Below are positions 9,668 through 22,800 of a stretch of DNA of 64,000 nt, piece by piece. The first letter of the stretch is position 1. Every line of letters begins with the position of its first letter. The stretch comes from Megalobrama amblycephala (lineage: Eukaryota; Chordata; Actinopteri; Cypriniformes; Xenocyprididae): the NCBI RefSeq assembly GCF_018812025.1, contig NC_063054.1:3701433-3765432 (forward strand). Reading direction: 5' to 3'. The position numbers and the translations under genes are program-made. The notes beneath the pieces are model-generated. The model saw only the letters and a list, made by a program, of their open reading frames with translations. It searched no databases and was not told where the DNA came from.

Positions 9668-11237
9668 AACTTTTTGTGAATTTACAATCATGCTGTTTTT
9701 CCTTGTGCCTACAGCCGAAAGTAAACTTCCCTTGTCCACATTCCACTCCAACGTAACTAAATGACCAAATCTGTCATATCCTTAAATACATAAATTTTTG
9801 CTAATTTAATATTTGTAGAAATATGACTCTCTCTTTTTTAAATAAATGTTACTGTATAAAATGTTAATTCTTTATATTTCTTCTCATTTATTATTGATCA
9901 GAAGAAATATGATTATGTTGTATGATTTTCAGGCATTATATTTTGTACTCTACTATTTGAAAGTGCCTGTTAATTTTGTGGCCCTTTGGAAAAGATACAT
10001 CACGAATCATTGTGCAACAAGCCACAGCTTATTTCAAAACAGCTGTTATGTAACTCAGCTAAGAGTCTGTATTTGTTATTGTGGATGTTATTGCATGGGT
10101 TTGGGTGCAAGAACAAAAAAACCACCCCTTCCCCTTTTTGCAATCGCCCACACAAACACATAAAGTCCATTAGAGCACTGCTCAGAGGAGATGCTAGAAA
10201 ATGCTCTCGCAGTTCAGTCTAGTTCACCGCCTTTCTATTTTCTCCACAGCGACAGAGGCATGTGCTGGAGTATTGGATCTGTCACTGTTCTCCTCTGCTT
10301 TTTGTGAGACTAATTAGCTTGTCTATTGCTCCCTAAATCATGATCGAGCACTCTACAGCTGAGCTAAATTAAAGAAAAGGTCCCATGTAAAAGTCCCATA
10401 TAGGACAGTGTGCTGGATTCAATCAATTTCAGAAAGCATCTTCAATAAAATATATAGTCGTGAAGAGAATACATCTGCTCTATATCCTTTTATTTGCATT
10501 TCTGTGTTTTTAATGAAACTTGGCTTATTTTATTTTATTTTATTAAATCCCTGGTGATTTCTGCCACTGTCAGATTCAGTCACTTCTCATTTGATCACAA
10601 ATGAAGCGGTAAACTGGTAATATAGCAAACACATAATGGACCCAAACAACTTTTCAAGATAGCAATTTAAACATGTTGCCCAGGGGGGTTGTACTAGCAT
10701 TAAGGAAAAAGGAATGTACTGTAGCTTTGCATAAAACATCTGTGGGTATGAGGTTAGCTTTTAGAGAGAGCTGTAGACCCTCAGAGCTGGTAAGAAGAGA
10801 TAGAGCCGTAGAGTAAATGTTTTTCTTCCTAAATCTGATTGGTCAGATTGGAAAGCTTTCTTGGCAAGCGACTCAGACAGTCTATAAAACGACAGCAAAT
10901 TAAAACAGAGCACAGCAACATATTTCAATACTGTGGATTATTGTTGTGTTTTCATGGGAAGGTAATAGCTTGTCCATGACTTGTTGTTTGACAGTAGGTT
11001 ATTGCTTTAGACGTTTTCATGTCTTGGCTGTACTAGTCTATGGCAGCCAATGATTTCTATCATTATCACTGTACATTTAATAACATACTGTAGGCTGTGT
11101 CCAAAAGCTTAGTCAGCTGACTTGTTGCCTCATTTGCGCGTGAAGGAACCTCACTAAACTGATTTCGGACAGAAGCGTAATGTTTTAATGATCTACAACA
11201 AAACAGAAAGAGCTTTGGTGATAAGCGAATATTTAAT
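9668..11237. other. intergenic DNA upstream of the fndc4 exons
   Basis: Apparently unique sequence with ordinary AT content. No exon was identified. Two ORFs at 9846-10222 have no recognisable domain. Confidence 0.35.
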
Positions 11238-12313
11238 TACACTCTAAAAACTAATTCAGGGGACCTTTAGTCATTACTTAAATATATATATTGTTGTGAA
11301 ATAAAAAATCAAGTTCTGAAATGCTGTTTGACTTTTTACTTGTAATTGTTATTTTATTGAGCTTGGATGACACACAAATTATGCCTATTGATTCGATATA
11401 CTATCATGACTTGTTATAGTTTAACATTTTCAGTTAATCAAAAATGTATTTAATTTTAAGTTCTGTTAATGTAAAATACAACCTGATGACGTGTAGACGT
11501 GTTTCATTGTTTTGAGTTGTATGAACACTTCTTTTAATTTAGACGAACTTAAGTTAAGTGAAACTGGGTTGGGATTTATATTTCCCATCATGCTTTGCCT
11601 ATGGCACTTGAAAGGGAGAGTAAATGCTAAAATTAAGTGTTATATAATGTTTTTTGCACAAGATTAATGGTAAGGGAGATTTAGCAGTAATTAGTGTTTT
11701 GTTATACTAATTTAGAAGCTAATTTTTCTGTTAATGTGGGTTTTTGGAGATTTACCATCATGGTGACAAGTGGTGCTTGGTAAGTTCATGTTACTTAGAA
11801 ATGTGTTTTATTGTGTCCAAAAAGCGTCTTCACCTTACTTAAAACATTATGTTGGATCAACTTAAATAGTTGCATTCATGTTGACAATTATTAAGTTCAT
11901 GTTACTTAGAAATGTGTTTTTATTGTGGCAAAAAAACGTCTTCACCTTACTTAAAACATTATGTTGGATCAACTTAAATAGTTGCATTCATGTTGACAAT
12001 TAATAAGTTCATGTTACTTAGAAATGTGTTTTATTGTGTCCAAAAAGCGTCTTCGCCTTACTTAAAACATTATGTTGGATCAACTTAAATAGTTGCATTT
12101 ATGTTGACAATTATTAAGTTCATGTTACTTAGAAATGTGTTTTTATTGTGGCAAAAAAGCGTCTTCACCTTACTTAAAACATTATGTTGGATCAACTCAA
12201 AATATTGCTTTGAATTAGTGTAATTCTCCCAGTTGGCTTAAGTTAAAAATTCTAGTGGAAAACGTTAACATATTTTTTTTTTGTTGAACCAATGTTTTAT
12301 TTTTTAGTGTGTA
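11238..12313. mobile_element. MITE with TACACWCTAAAAA termini
   Basis: The left end reads TACACTCTAAAAA and the right end, reverse-complemented, reads TACACACTAAAAA. The interior carries a 111-bp tandem array. A related element with TACACTCAAAAAAATGAA ends is present at 25607-26380. Confidence 0.6.
11781..12203. repeat. 111-bp tandem repeat, 3.8 copies
   Basis: Units start at 11781, 11892, 12004 and 12115 with TAAGTTCATGTTACTTAGAA. They differ at only a few positions and the fourth is truncated after AACATTATGTTGGATCAACT. The array lies inside the MITE at 11238-12313. Confidence 0.93.
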
Positions 12314-12371
12314 CTACAATTCTAATTTCTCACTAGAAATGGCATCAAAAGTAGACATACCAACTTTCATA

Positions 12372-13073
12372 CCCGTTCACACCTATGAAGATAATGATAA
12401 AGATATAGTTCCAAAAATTGTTCTAAATATAAAAGAATGTCCACACCACAGCTATAACGATAATGTTATAGAGAATGATATCGTTGGGATTTTTTCCAGC
12501 TGCTGAACGATAAAACACTGACAGCCAATCAGAATCCATTCTAATTTAAGGGCTCGCGTAGTTAAAATGGCAGACGACATTGCGAAGTCCAGAAAACGCC
12601 ACCACTGTTTCAAGGATACTTTAAAGAAAAATGTATATATGGAAAACAATCGGTTATACCCTCTGAACAATATATATATATGAACGATGTATGCTAGGCT
12701 AGAAAACAGTGTAAAGTAAAATTACCTCAGGTATCCAGCGCTAGTTTCGACAACATTGTCTTGCTTTCTTTGAAGTTGCAGTGAAAAAGACTAGGTGTTG
12801 TTTTTCTTCCACTATATTGACTTCATCAGCTAAATTCACTGTTAGATTAGATCGATTACACTAGCTAGATTCACTCGCAACATAGCCTGCTGAGGACATC
12901 TGCTGGTTAAAGCCACGTAAATGCAACAAGAACAGCAAAAACATGTTCAATGACGTTGTACACACTTTGAAACCGCAGTGCGCGAGATTAGAATAATCAG
13001 ACCGTTATCGTCCGCTAATATAGTTATTGTTATAGTTATTATCCATATAGTTATCGTTCTTAGCGTGAACGGG
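12372..13073. mobile_element. MITE with CCCGTTCAC termini
   Basis: The left end CCCGTTCACACCTATGAAGA and right end CTTAGCGTGAACGGG are inverted. The subterminal DNA contains repeated GATAAC/GTTATC-like motifs at both sides (for example ATAGTTATTGTTATAGTTAT near the right end). This resembles hAT-type non-autonomous elements I know from zebrafish; no clean 8-bp duplication is visible. Confidence 0.6.
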
Positions 13074-13180
13074 CCTTAACTGTCACAGAATGGGATATCA
13101 AAGGCAACGAAGGATACATCTATGCTGCCTTCAAAAATCAAAGATTCATAGTTAATTTCATATTTATCTTGTGTTTCTAG

Positions 13181-13296
13181 ACCGTCCACCCGCTCCGGTT
13201 AATGTGTCGGTCATGCACCTGAGAGCTGATTCAGCAACCGTGTCCTGGGAGGTGCCCGAGGGTGACATCATCATTGGCTTTTCCATCTCCCAACAG
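13181..13296 (+). CDS. fndc4: fndc4 exon: first half of FN3 domain
   Basis: The acceptor is tttctag/ACCG and the donor CAACAG/gtag. Two bases complete a split codon, then 38 codons encode the N-terminal FN3 strands, from RPPAPVNVS through the core Trp of VSWEV to FSISQQ. The sequon NVS matches the conserved glycosylation site of the family. Confidence 0.92.
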
Positions 13297-13862
13297 GTAG
13301 ATCACTTTTCAAGGAATATGTTTACGCAAAATATACCCTGTCAATTCTAATATTTCTAAGTGTGTGGAGATTGGCAGCTTGTGTGCTTTCTGTAAACAAG
13401 CAGAAGAGACATCTGCACGTTTGTTTTTGATTGCCTTATATCCAAACAATTTTGGACTGACCTTGGCTCTTATATATTTGATTTTGAACAATGTTAAACA
13501 CTCTTTTAGCTTTAAAGATATTATTTTTTTTATTATAATTCATTCTGTAAGCAAAATGGGATCCCACCTTTCCTCCCTTCTTTTTATTTTTTTCTTTGTA
13601 AAGAACAAAAAAAAAAAAACCTTTAAGATTTTTTTAATAATATGAAGAAATATTTAAAACAAATCCCAGTAATTGTGCTTTACTTGTATATCTGTGTCTG
13701 TGTGTTTTTGGATGAATACATATTTGTATTGTGTTTCCCTGACTTATCAAAGTTTGTTATACTGTAGTTATGTCTATTCTCAACATTAACTCATCTCAAA
13801 TTTCTAATCATAGTATTTTCAGGGTCTAAAATACCTTGTATGTATATATATATATATATATA

Positions 13863-13897
<35 letters not shown>

Positions 13898-16800
13898 TTC
13901 TTTTTCCAAACTTTTATTTTTCTTTTACTTTCTTTTAGCTGCTTTGTTTAGGGGGGTAACCGCTGCATTTCTGCTGTTCCGTCAGTGATATCTGCTGTCA
14001 GAGCGTTAATATGCATTTTCATTCAGCGTGTCTAGAACTTTCATAAAGTTTTCTAACAACTTTCACACCTTCATGCTACCTTTTATTTAGTAAATGCATT
14101 CCGTAATTGTGTTTTTGGTAATATTTAGATGTAGAGGGATTTGTGTCATTTTCTTATTGTAAAAGACTAGCATAGTTGTTTACTGAAACTTATAAACTAT
14201 TAACCAAGTGACTGATTGATTTCACATTCAAGCAATTACAAATATATCAGTCATGTTATGCAATCAGTTGTCTGCACGCCTGTAATGGCTGTGCAGGCGA
14301 CGCACACAGATTAATGCATTATTCATTTAGTCAAGGACTTCCATTAGACTCCCCCACACCTCCAGAGCCCAAGGGCAGAGGAAAGTGCTTTGAGTCTATT
14401 CGCAGACTTTAAAGAGCAACCGAGGCAGAGCTAAATGCAATGTTAAGTCAGAGAGCAGAATTATAGCTGAAATGAAAGGATGCCATGTTTGGCTCTCAGG
14501 GCTTTGAGAAGATCCTTTAGTGTCCTAATGTGTGATTTATATTTATTAGGCGACCTCATAGAAAGCGCTTACTGTTACTGTACTGCTGACCTCTAGACTG
14601 CATGAGCTGTTTGAAATGTCAGCAAATACCAGCATAACGCTCTGTAGGTGATGTTTCAGAGTTTGTAAGTTCAACAGGAACCTTCTGTCGTTTGGAAGAA
14701 CATCTGAAAATGTAGGTAGTTTAGACTAGGGATGGACCTGGACTACAAAACACCCTGCAGAATTATTCTGATCTTTACCAATCCAGTGGTTTAACTCTTT
14801 CAGCGAATGGACGGCAAAATGCAGAGGTTTATCAGAGAGGTGAACACCACCAGCAGATCCTGTGTGCTGTGGGATCTGGAGGAGGAGACGGACTACATCA
14901 TCCAGGTTCAGTCCATCGGCCTGTACGGAGAGAGTCAGGCCAGCAAACGTGTCCACTTCAGAACCCTGAAGAAAACTGACCGCTTCCCCTCGAACAGTTC
15001 AAACCAAGGTAGCAGCCCACCCTCACTCCTACACAGGGCTTGACATTAAGTTACTAGCCACTCTGCCTTTTCACTGGCCACAATTTTGATGGGGAAAAAC
15101 TGATATATAGATATTTTTAATACTATCTCATAATTTGGCAGCAGGTTTATTAGGCTGCTGTCACTTTAAGCCCTGACGCACGGATCCATTATACTGTTAC
15201 ACATGTGCTTTCTTTCTCAACTGTTTATGTTCACTTAAAACATCACTGTGTTTACATGAATACTCGCCAAGACCGGCATTTTGACATTATTTTGTGTGTA
15301 TTTGACTGTAAATTTAGTACTGAGTGGCGTCTTTATGTGTGCGCACTTTGGGTGTGAGCACAAAACCTGCGGGAATGAGTAAAATTATGCGCAATACACG
15401 CAATCCCACAGCAAAATTCAAGCTGGCCAAAGTGTCTAGTATGAGTGACTGATACATGCCAGTGCTGAAATCCACCCGCATTTGGCAGGTTGGCGGGTGT
15501 TAATGTTAAGCCCTGCTCCTACACCACATTGGTATATCATTCTTTACACTTGTTTTGATGCAGTGTGTGAAACACAACATGTGAAAACCGTTTACATTCT
15601 GCCATTGTGTTCAACAGTTCCCTTTCCTACAACCCAATTAATTATTGATGAAGTCTTCACGCATGGATGCAGGTAGACCTTGTTACTGCCTCTCATTTTC
15701 AGCTCCAATTTCTAATCAGCTCGCTGCCTCTCAGGGGGATATGCCGTATATTTGGCGCTGTGCGGCACGAGCGGGTGATCCCTAATAGCAGTCCCTAATA
15801 GCAATGTTGTGTTGATACGAGATGTTTTTGAGAGATTTTCTCTTCTTTATGAAATCTAGCACAGCACTGAAAACCAGATAAATCAAGCTGCCTTTAACAT
15901 GAGAGTAGCTATTTTTGCCAGACATGTTGAGAGCAACAAAACATCCAGGCTTGTGCACACCAACGCAGATGGAGCGCTCAAAATTAATCATCCGAGCATT
16001 CAAAGATGCACGTAGTTCAGAAACATGCTCAATATGTCATTAACGCTCTCCTGCCTTCAACTGAAAAACCAGTAAGTATATATCAGCAGACTTTTTAGAC
16101 ATCCTGTTTGACTCTTGCTGATACAGGATAATTAGGGAAGTTCAATGAAAACAAATGATTCCATAAAGCTCCAGTTCAATTTGAACTGCATTTAGAATGA
16201 TTTCTAAAGCTTGCATGGGTAAAAATTTAGTTTCATTCATAGTTGCTTTTGTAGGAGTTTGAATTTAGCATCATCTTGGCTGTCAGCCGTGAATAAGGCC
16301 ACAGTCTAAAATCCACCAACCTGAAGAGGAAAGGCCTGTCATTAGAGTTGTCTGGACAGAACTTCACTGAGGCATAAAAAGTATATATAAGACATTTCTT
16401 ATTTTTATAGTGGCTGAAATTCTAGGGCCTTTAAAAATATCTCTTTATTTTTCTGGGCTCTAGTGTGCTAGTGTGTAATGTTGAGACAGCATGCTAGTCG
16501 ATGAGTTGAATCAACTCCACAGCAACTACATAAATGTATCCACTAACCATTCAGAAACGTCTAAATGTTGTAACTTCTTCCTGAGTCTCTCCATCAGTGT
16601 CGACTCCGGTTTGAACAATGTAAGGATGAACACCGTTACTGACAATCCTCATTTTGGCTGCGTGAGATTCTCCAGCTTTGTTGTTGTTGAGCTGTTAAAG
16701 CTCCGCCCTCTTCTGGAGCAGCAGCTCATTTGCATTTAAAGGGACACACACAAAAATGGCGTGTTTTTGCTCACACCCAAATAGGGGGAAATTTGACAAG

Positions 16801-19800
16801 CTATAATAAATGATCTGTGGGGTATTTTGAGCTGAAATTTCACACAAACATTCTGGGGACACCAGAGATTTATATTACATCTTGTGAAAAGGGGCATTAT
16901 AGGTCCCCTTTAAAGTTTGTAGCGCAGTACTCTTGATGAATGTGTAATACATCTTATAAAACTGTTCAGCAATTGTCTACAGTGCTTTTCATGCAGTCAT
17001 TATATAATTTTATACATTGACAGATATGGAAGTTCTGTATCCAGATGTCATGCAGGTAATTGAGTAAAAGATAATGCAGATAATGTCATTCGCACAAAGT
17101 ACATATAAGTTTATATGTTTATTTTGTGATATTGACTGGCTTGTTGTAAGTTATTCTGCTTGTTATACTTGCCGTGTGGACATTATTTTGAGTTTAATCT
17201 TTGTATTATTATACATTAGATTCTGCATTTAAACATTAGACCAAATAGAAAACAGAAGACAAACACTGCTACAATATTACAATATTCAAACTAAAGATTT
17301 CTTCAATTAAATTAAATTTTAATTCATTTTTTAATTAAAATGAAAAATCTAGATGATCTAGTTATAAAATAATCTAGTTTTTTTTCTAAAATGCTTGTCA
17401 CTGTACTTTTTATTAAAGTCCATATTTATTCCATAATTCCTTTATTATTAATTTATTTAATAATTGTTTAATACTTCTGATCATTTTATTTATTTATTTT
17501 TTATTTTTTTTTGCAGTGTTCAGTATTAAAGGTAATAGTTTAAAGGTGCCCTAGAACTTTTTTTTAAAAGATGTAATATAAGTCTAAGGTGTCCCCTGAA
17601 TGTGTCTGTGAAGTTTCAGATCAAAATACCCCATAGATTTTTTTATTCATTTTTTTAACTGCCTATTTTGGGGCATAATTAGAAATGAGCCGATTCAGGG
17701 TGTGTGGCCCTTTAAATCTCGTGCTTCACAGCCCAAGAGCTCGCGCTTGCCTTAAACAACATAAAAAAATTTCACACAGCTAATATAACCCTCAAAATGG
17801 ATCTTTACAAAGTGTCCGTCATGCAGCATGTCTAATCGCGTAAGTACAGTGTTTATTTTGATGTTTACATTGATTCTGAATGAGTTTGATAGTGCTCCGT
17901 GGCTAACGGCTAATGCTACACTGTTGGAGAGATTTATAAAGAATGAAGTTGTGTTTATGAATTATACAGACTGCAAGTGTTTAAAAATGAAAATAGCGAC
18001 GGCTCTTGTCTCCGTGAATACAGTAATAACCGATGGTAACTTTAACCACATTTAACAGTACATTAGCAACATGCTAACGAAACATTTAGAAAGACATTTC
18101 ACAAATATCACTAAAAATATCATGTTATCATGGATCATGTCAGTTATTATTGCTCCATCTGCCATTTTTCGCTATTGTCCTTGCTTGCTTACCTAGTCTG
18201 ATGATTCAGCTGTGCACAGATCCAGACGTTAATACTGGCTGCCCTTGTGTAATGCCTCAATCATGGGCTGGCATATGCAAATATTGGGGGCGTACATTCG
18301 CCTGTTCTTCAGAGGTCTTTTAAACGAATGAGATTTATATAAGAAGGAGGAAACAATGGAGTTTGAGACTCACTGTATGTCTTTTCCATGTACTGAACTC
18401 TTGTTATTCAACTATGCCAAGGTAAATTCAATTTTTGAATCTAGGGCACCTTTAAGAATAGGTCATAGAAAAAGTCCCACTGAACTTCTTACAAGTTCAA
18501 CATCTTCTAAATATATAAATACATTTTCTGACACAAATGGCTCCATTTCCTCAGAATGACTATGAAATTTTCTTCCAGAGAAAGAATTTAACAATGCATC
18601 ATTAAAATACAGACATTTACATGTTACAGCCGAGCGCTCGGTTCATGACCCAGTGATTTATTTCATGTTCAGAGGAGTTTCAGTTCATGCAGTCTCTCTC
18701 AATGCATCAATGCATCTCTCTCTGTTCCTATAATAATGAATCTCATCTTGATGCAACAACAGTTAAATACATTTTCCATCCCTCCCTCCTCCATCCTGCG
18801 GTGCATAGATTTGAAATTAGAAGCAATAGACTTAGCAGGGAGTATTTGCCATCTGCTTACAGACAGGAAACACAATCCAGCGCAGAGTGCTGCTTTTCAA
18901 AGTCAACTTGCCATGATCGCCTAAGGAATCTGACAGATATCTAAACCGATCCGAAAAGGAAAGAAGTCATCTTCATAGAGAAAATAGAGAGAGAGAAAGG
19001 AAAAGTGTGCCAAGTCATTGAGTAATGTATCTTGTTTTGTGACTCCAGACAGTTTCACCTGCATCTCTGAGGTATTTTTGGCCGATGCTTCTCATGTGCT
19101 GTCAGACTTAGCTGAGGATGATTCCCATTGGACTCAATTACTGTGATACTTCAAAGAAGTGCGTCCGTAGAAGCTGAGTCAATATCAAAGAGCGGGTGCT
19201 GCAGGTCTAACAAACAAACCTGTGCATCCTGATGAGGAAAGACCCATCACAATTACAACCGGGAAGACAATAAACAACTTATAGCAAGAGCAATGCTTTC
19301 TCTGTGATGATCAAAACAGATCAGATTTGCCGGCACTTGATAGCGATAGTTCACCCAAAAATTTAAAAAAATTCTGCCATCGCTCACTCACCCTCATGTC
19401 ATTCTAAACCTGCATTGTATGACTTTCTTTCTTCTGTAGAACACAAAAGTCGATATTTTGAAGAATGCTGCACGGTAACCCATTGACTTCTATTTCATAA
19501 ACAAAAAATCGCTGAGACTTCTCAAATTATCTTCTTTTATGCTCCACAGAAGAAAGAAAGTCAGGGTTGGAACGACGTGTGTGTGAGTAAATGGTGAGTA
19601 AATATTATAAAGGGATATTTAAGTGAATAAGTGTCCCTTTAAAGGGATAGTTCACCCAAAAATGACCTTCCTGTATAGAAATGGAGCATAGAAATGTGTT
19701 TTCAACCTCTGCCCCGTGAATTGTACAATAAATGAAACAGCTTTGCTACTGAAAGCTACATTACAGTTCTCAGCAATAAGGTGAAAACTTAGCTATTTTT

Positions 19801-22800
19801 GTAATTAAATTCACAGCTTCACTATTACATCGAGACACTGTACAGCCTTAATTTATTCAAATTCATGCAAATACATGTAATCTTACCATGCTACTTTATT
19901 TCAGTTCAGAATTCTAGATCTATACGAACTGTACATAAAATAACATGAAAATTAACATTATTTTCCAGAATATATCTGGTATATATCCTAAGACACTCTT
20001 CTCCGCTCCTCAAATACATAAAACATTGGCCTTATATACTATATTAGGGGTGTGATGAGACAGTTAGCACACGAGACAAGACATGAGATTGAGTTCACGA
20101 GAACGAGACAAGATTTTTCCATAGTATTTTTAAGAAATGCTCATTGAGATACATGAAATACATGACTAGAAAAATAGTCTGCGGGTGCATTTGAAATGTT
20201 TTAACTAATTATCTTATGAATGTCCTTTCAGTTCTACATTCTGAGTAAGAATTATCATATGCAGTAAAAGACGAAAGACGACAGTACTCAAGCACTGTAA
20301 AAGGAGCTTCTCTCCTGTATGATTTCATATGAGTCTCTTCAGACCTTACTGTACATGATTTATAAAACTTTTGACCTTCTAACTGAACTCCTCTCCACAA
20401 ATAGATCATAGAAATAAAAAGAGTATAAATAAAAATGAATAAAAGTTTTCTCTTAGCTCATTAAGTGCAACAATAATCAAAGTACAAAGAACTCTCTCAT
20501 TATTCAAAGTGCAAACAGAGACCATTTTTTTCTTCAAGCATGATACAGAGCTGAGAGATGCTTACAACTACACAACCCAGCCTAAGATAGATTTCATATT
20601 GCATGCATTAGGGAACCGAGTGTGCTTGAATGCGCACTCGCGTTTTACTTTCGCTTTCTATTTCACGATCGTGTGTACTTTGTGAATAGGGGGTGGCGGT
20701 GCTGAGCGTGAATTCTACAAGATAAGACATTTATTAGACGCCTTTAGGCTCTGTGCAAACACTTGCATGTGTCATTATATTATTAATATTTTACCAAAAT
20801 CAAGCTCAAATGGATGGAGTTTCAAGGTTTTTGACCAGCGAATTTCATTTGGTCAAGATCTCATGCTATAAAAGATATAGTGCTATGCACTGACTATTAA
20901 AGACAGTATTATGATTCGACGACAAATGCCTAGACTAAGGACACTCTTCTCCGTTCCTCAAATACATAAAACATTGGCCTTTATACAGTGTTTCTTGAAT
21001 AAAGAACCAGTTCTTTATTTACGATTGCCTTGCAAACAAGCAAAGATGCCCTAAACAGTGTGCAGCACTTCATTTATAATAGAGGCGGAGTGAAGATCCA
21101 GTGGAGATATGAGGTTTAGTCACAAGCTCTTTTTAATACTGTTCATTGGTTAGATATTTGTAAAACCCACAGAAAGACATGAAGGGTAACCAATAGTAAT
21201 GATTTATGAAAACAAAATATATAATACATGTATTAGACGCATTTAGGCTCTGTTGTGCAACGAATCCTCCGCCATGGTCTTGTCAGTCATCTCGTCATGT
21301 GATCAGTGAACTCTGATTCCTGATGCACTACTTGCGGCTCTGCAGCTCATGTTGGATGAGCTGAATGGGATTGAAGCGAATTTTATTTTTATAAAAACAA
21401 AATGACAGTGGAGGAGTAATGTAAATGTAGCTGTGGCATATTCTATCCTTCTATCCTAATTTCACCCTCACGCTCCATTATGGCAATATCACGAAACTGC
21501 TTTTCACCTCAACGAGAAATCTCATCACTGTGGCATGAGATCTCGTCACACTCCTAATATATATATATTGTTGATGGCACTTTGTAAAGAAAACTACACA
21601 CCTACCTGTATAGACTGAACACATAACATGCATGCGCATGACGTCACCGTTTTCACAAATTAGCATTTTTGTAGTTTACACAGAGACAATAACGAAATAA
21701 CGTCCATTCAAAACCCATGTGTCAAACCATGTTGCATAGTAAAGCAATCAACAGAATCATTTTGGGTGGGATTAATGTAAACACAGATATCAGATACCAG
21801 TGATTCTCTGTGTTCTTCATCATTAGAATGTCCCAGTAATACATACATGTGCAACAGCATCTTTGAACTGATCTCAGGCTAGCGGAACTAATGAGCAGAT
21901 GTCTTGCTTTGGATCTTTGGGCCAAAGAAGAAGCGAGGAAGCATTATGTTGTGTGGCGTAAAGCAGCTCCCTTTTAAAGTACTCTAAAGAGCTCCCCTGT
22001 TGGGCGTTTGGAACACAACCAGTTAAATACACAGCACTGCGTTCCACTTGAGGCTCTTATCTCCGTTGAGATGTTGTGGAGCACAGACAGTATTCATTTT
22101 CCACACATGAGTGGAAAACCTCCACGCTTATCCTCATAAATATTCATGGGGATGATGAGAGGAACGTTTCGCTGTCTTCTATCCTGACTCTTTAGTGAAC
22201 GGGAGCGAGCGCTCATCTCAATACTGTCAGACCGTTATTGGAAATCACGACGATGCATGTGATCCTTCCAGTAATTGGCTGGGCAGAATCTCCCCCCTTA
22301 CTTTTTCATTTTATGACAGCAGGTGTCTCAGCGCCACTTTTATCCTGAAAGGAACAGCAATTGGGAAGAGTGGTGCTCTGGACCAACTCCACACAGGTTA
22401 AAAGATACTTGGAGGAGGAAATGGGCCTGAATTCAATCCCTTTAACACTGGATTAATAATGAAAACAGATGGCTGGGTAGATCAGGCTGAGGTTGGATGG
22501 TGGTGGTGATTGGGATGCTGGGAAATTGACCAGCTTTGGGATACATATCGGTACTTGGGGCTAAACAAAAGTCAAATTAATCACATAAGCACTGGCTTCA
22601 TTCTGCATTGAATTTATGGTCCTTTGTGTGTGTGGTTTTTTTTAAAGGTTACACATTTTTAGTGTCTAATTTAAATTAGTATTTTTTTTTTGTGCTTAAA
22701 TATTTAAGGTGATGATACACGGGGCAACTATATCTAAAGTATACAGATAGAAATTTGTTGCTCATTCTCAATGGGAAAGTGGCCAAGCAACATTGCTCAA

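Noticed and set aside
11781..12203. CRISPR-like regular repeats
   Set aside because: The units are contiguous 111-bp tandems without unique spacers in a vertebrate genome.
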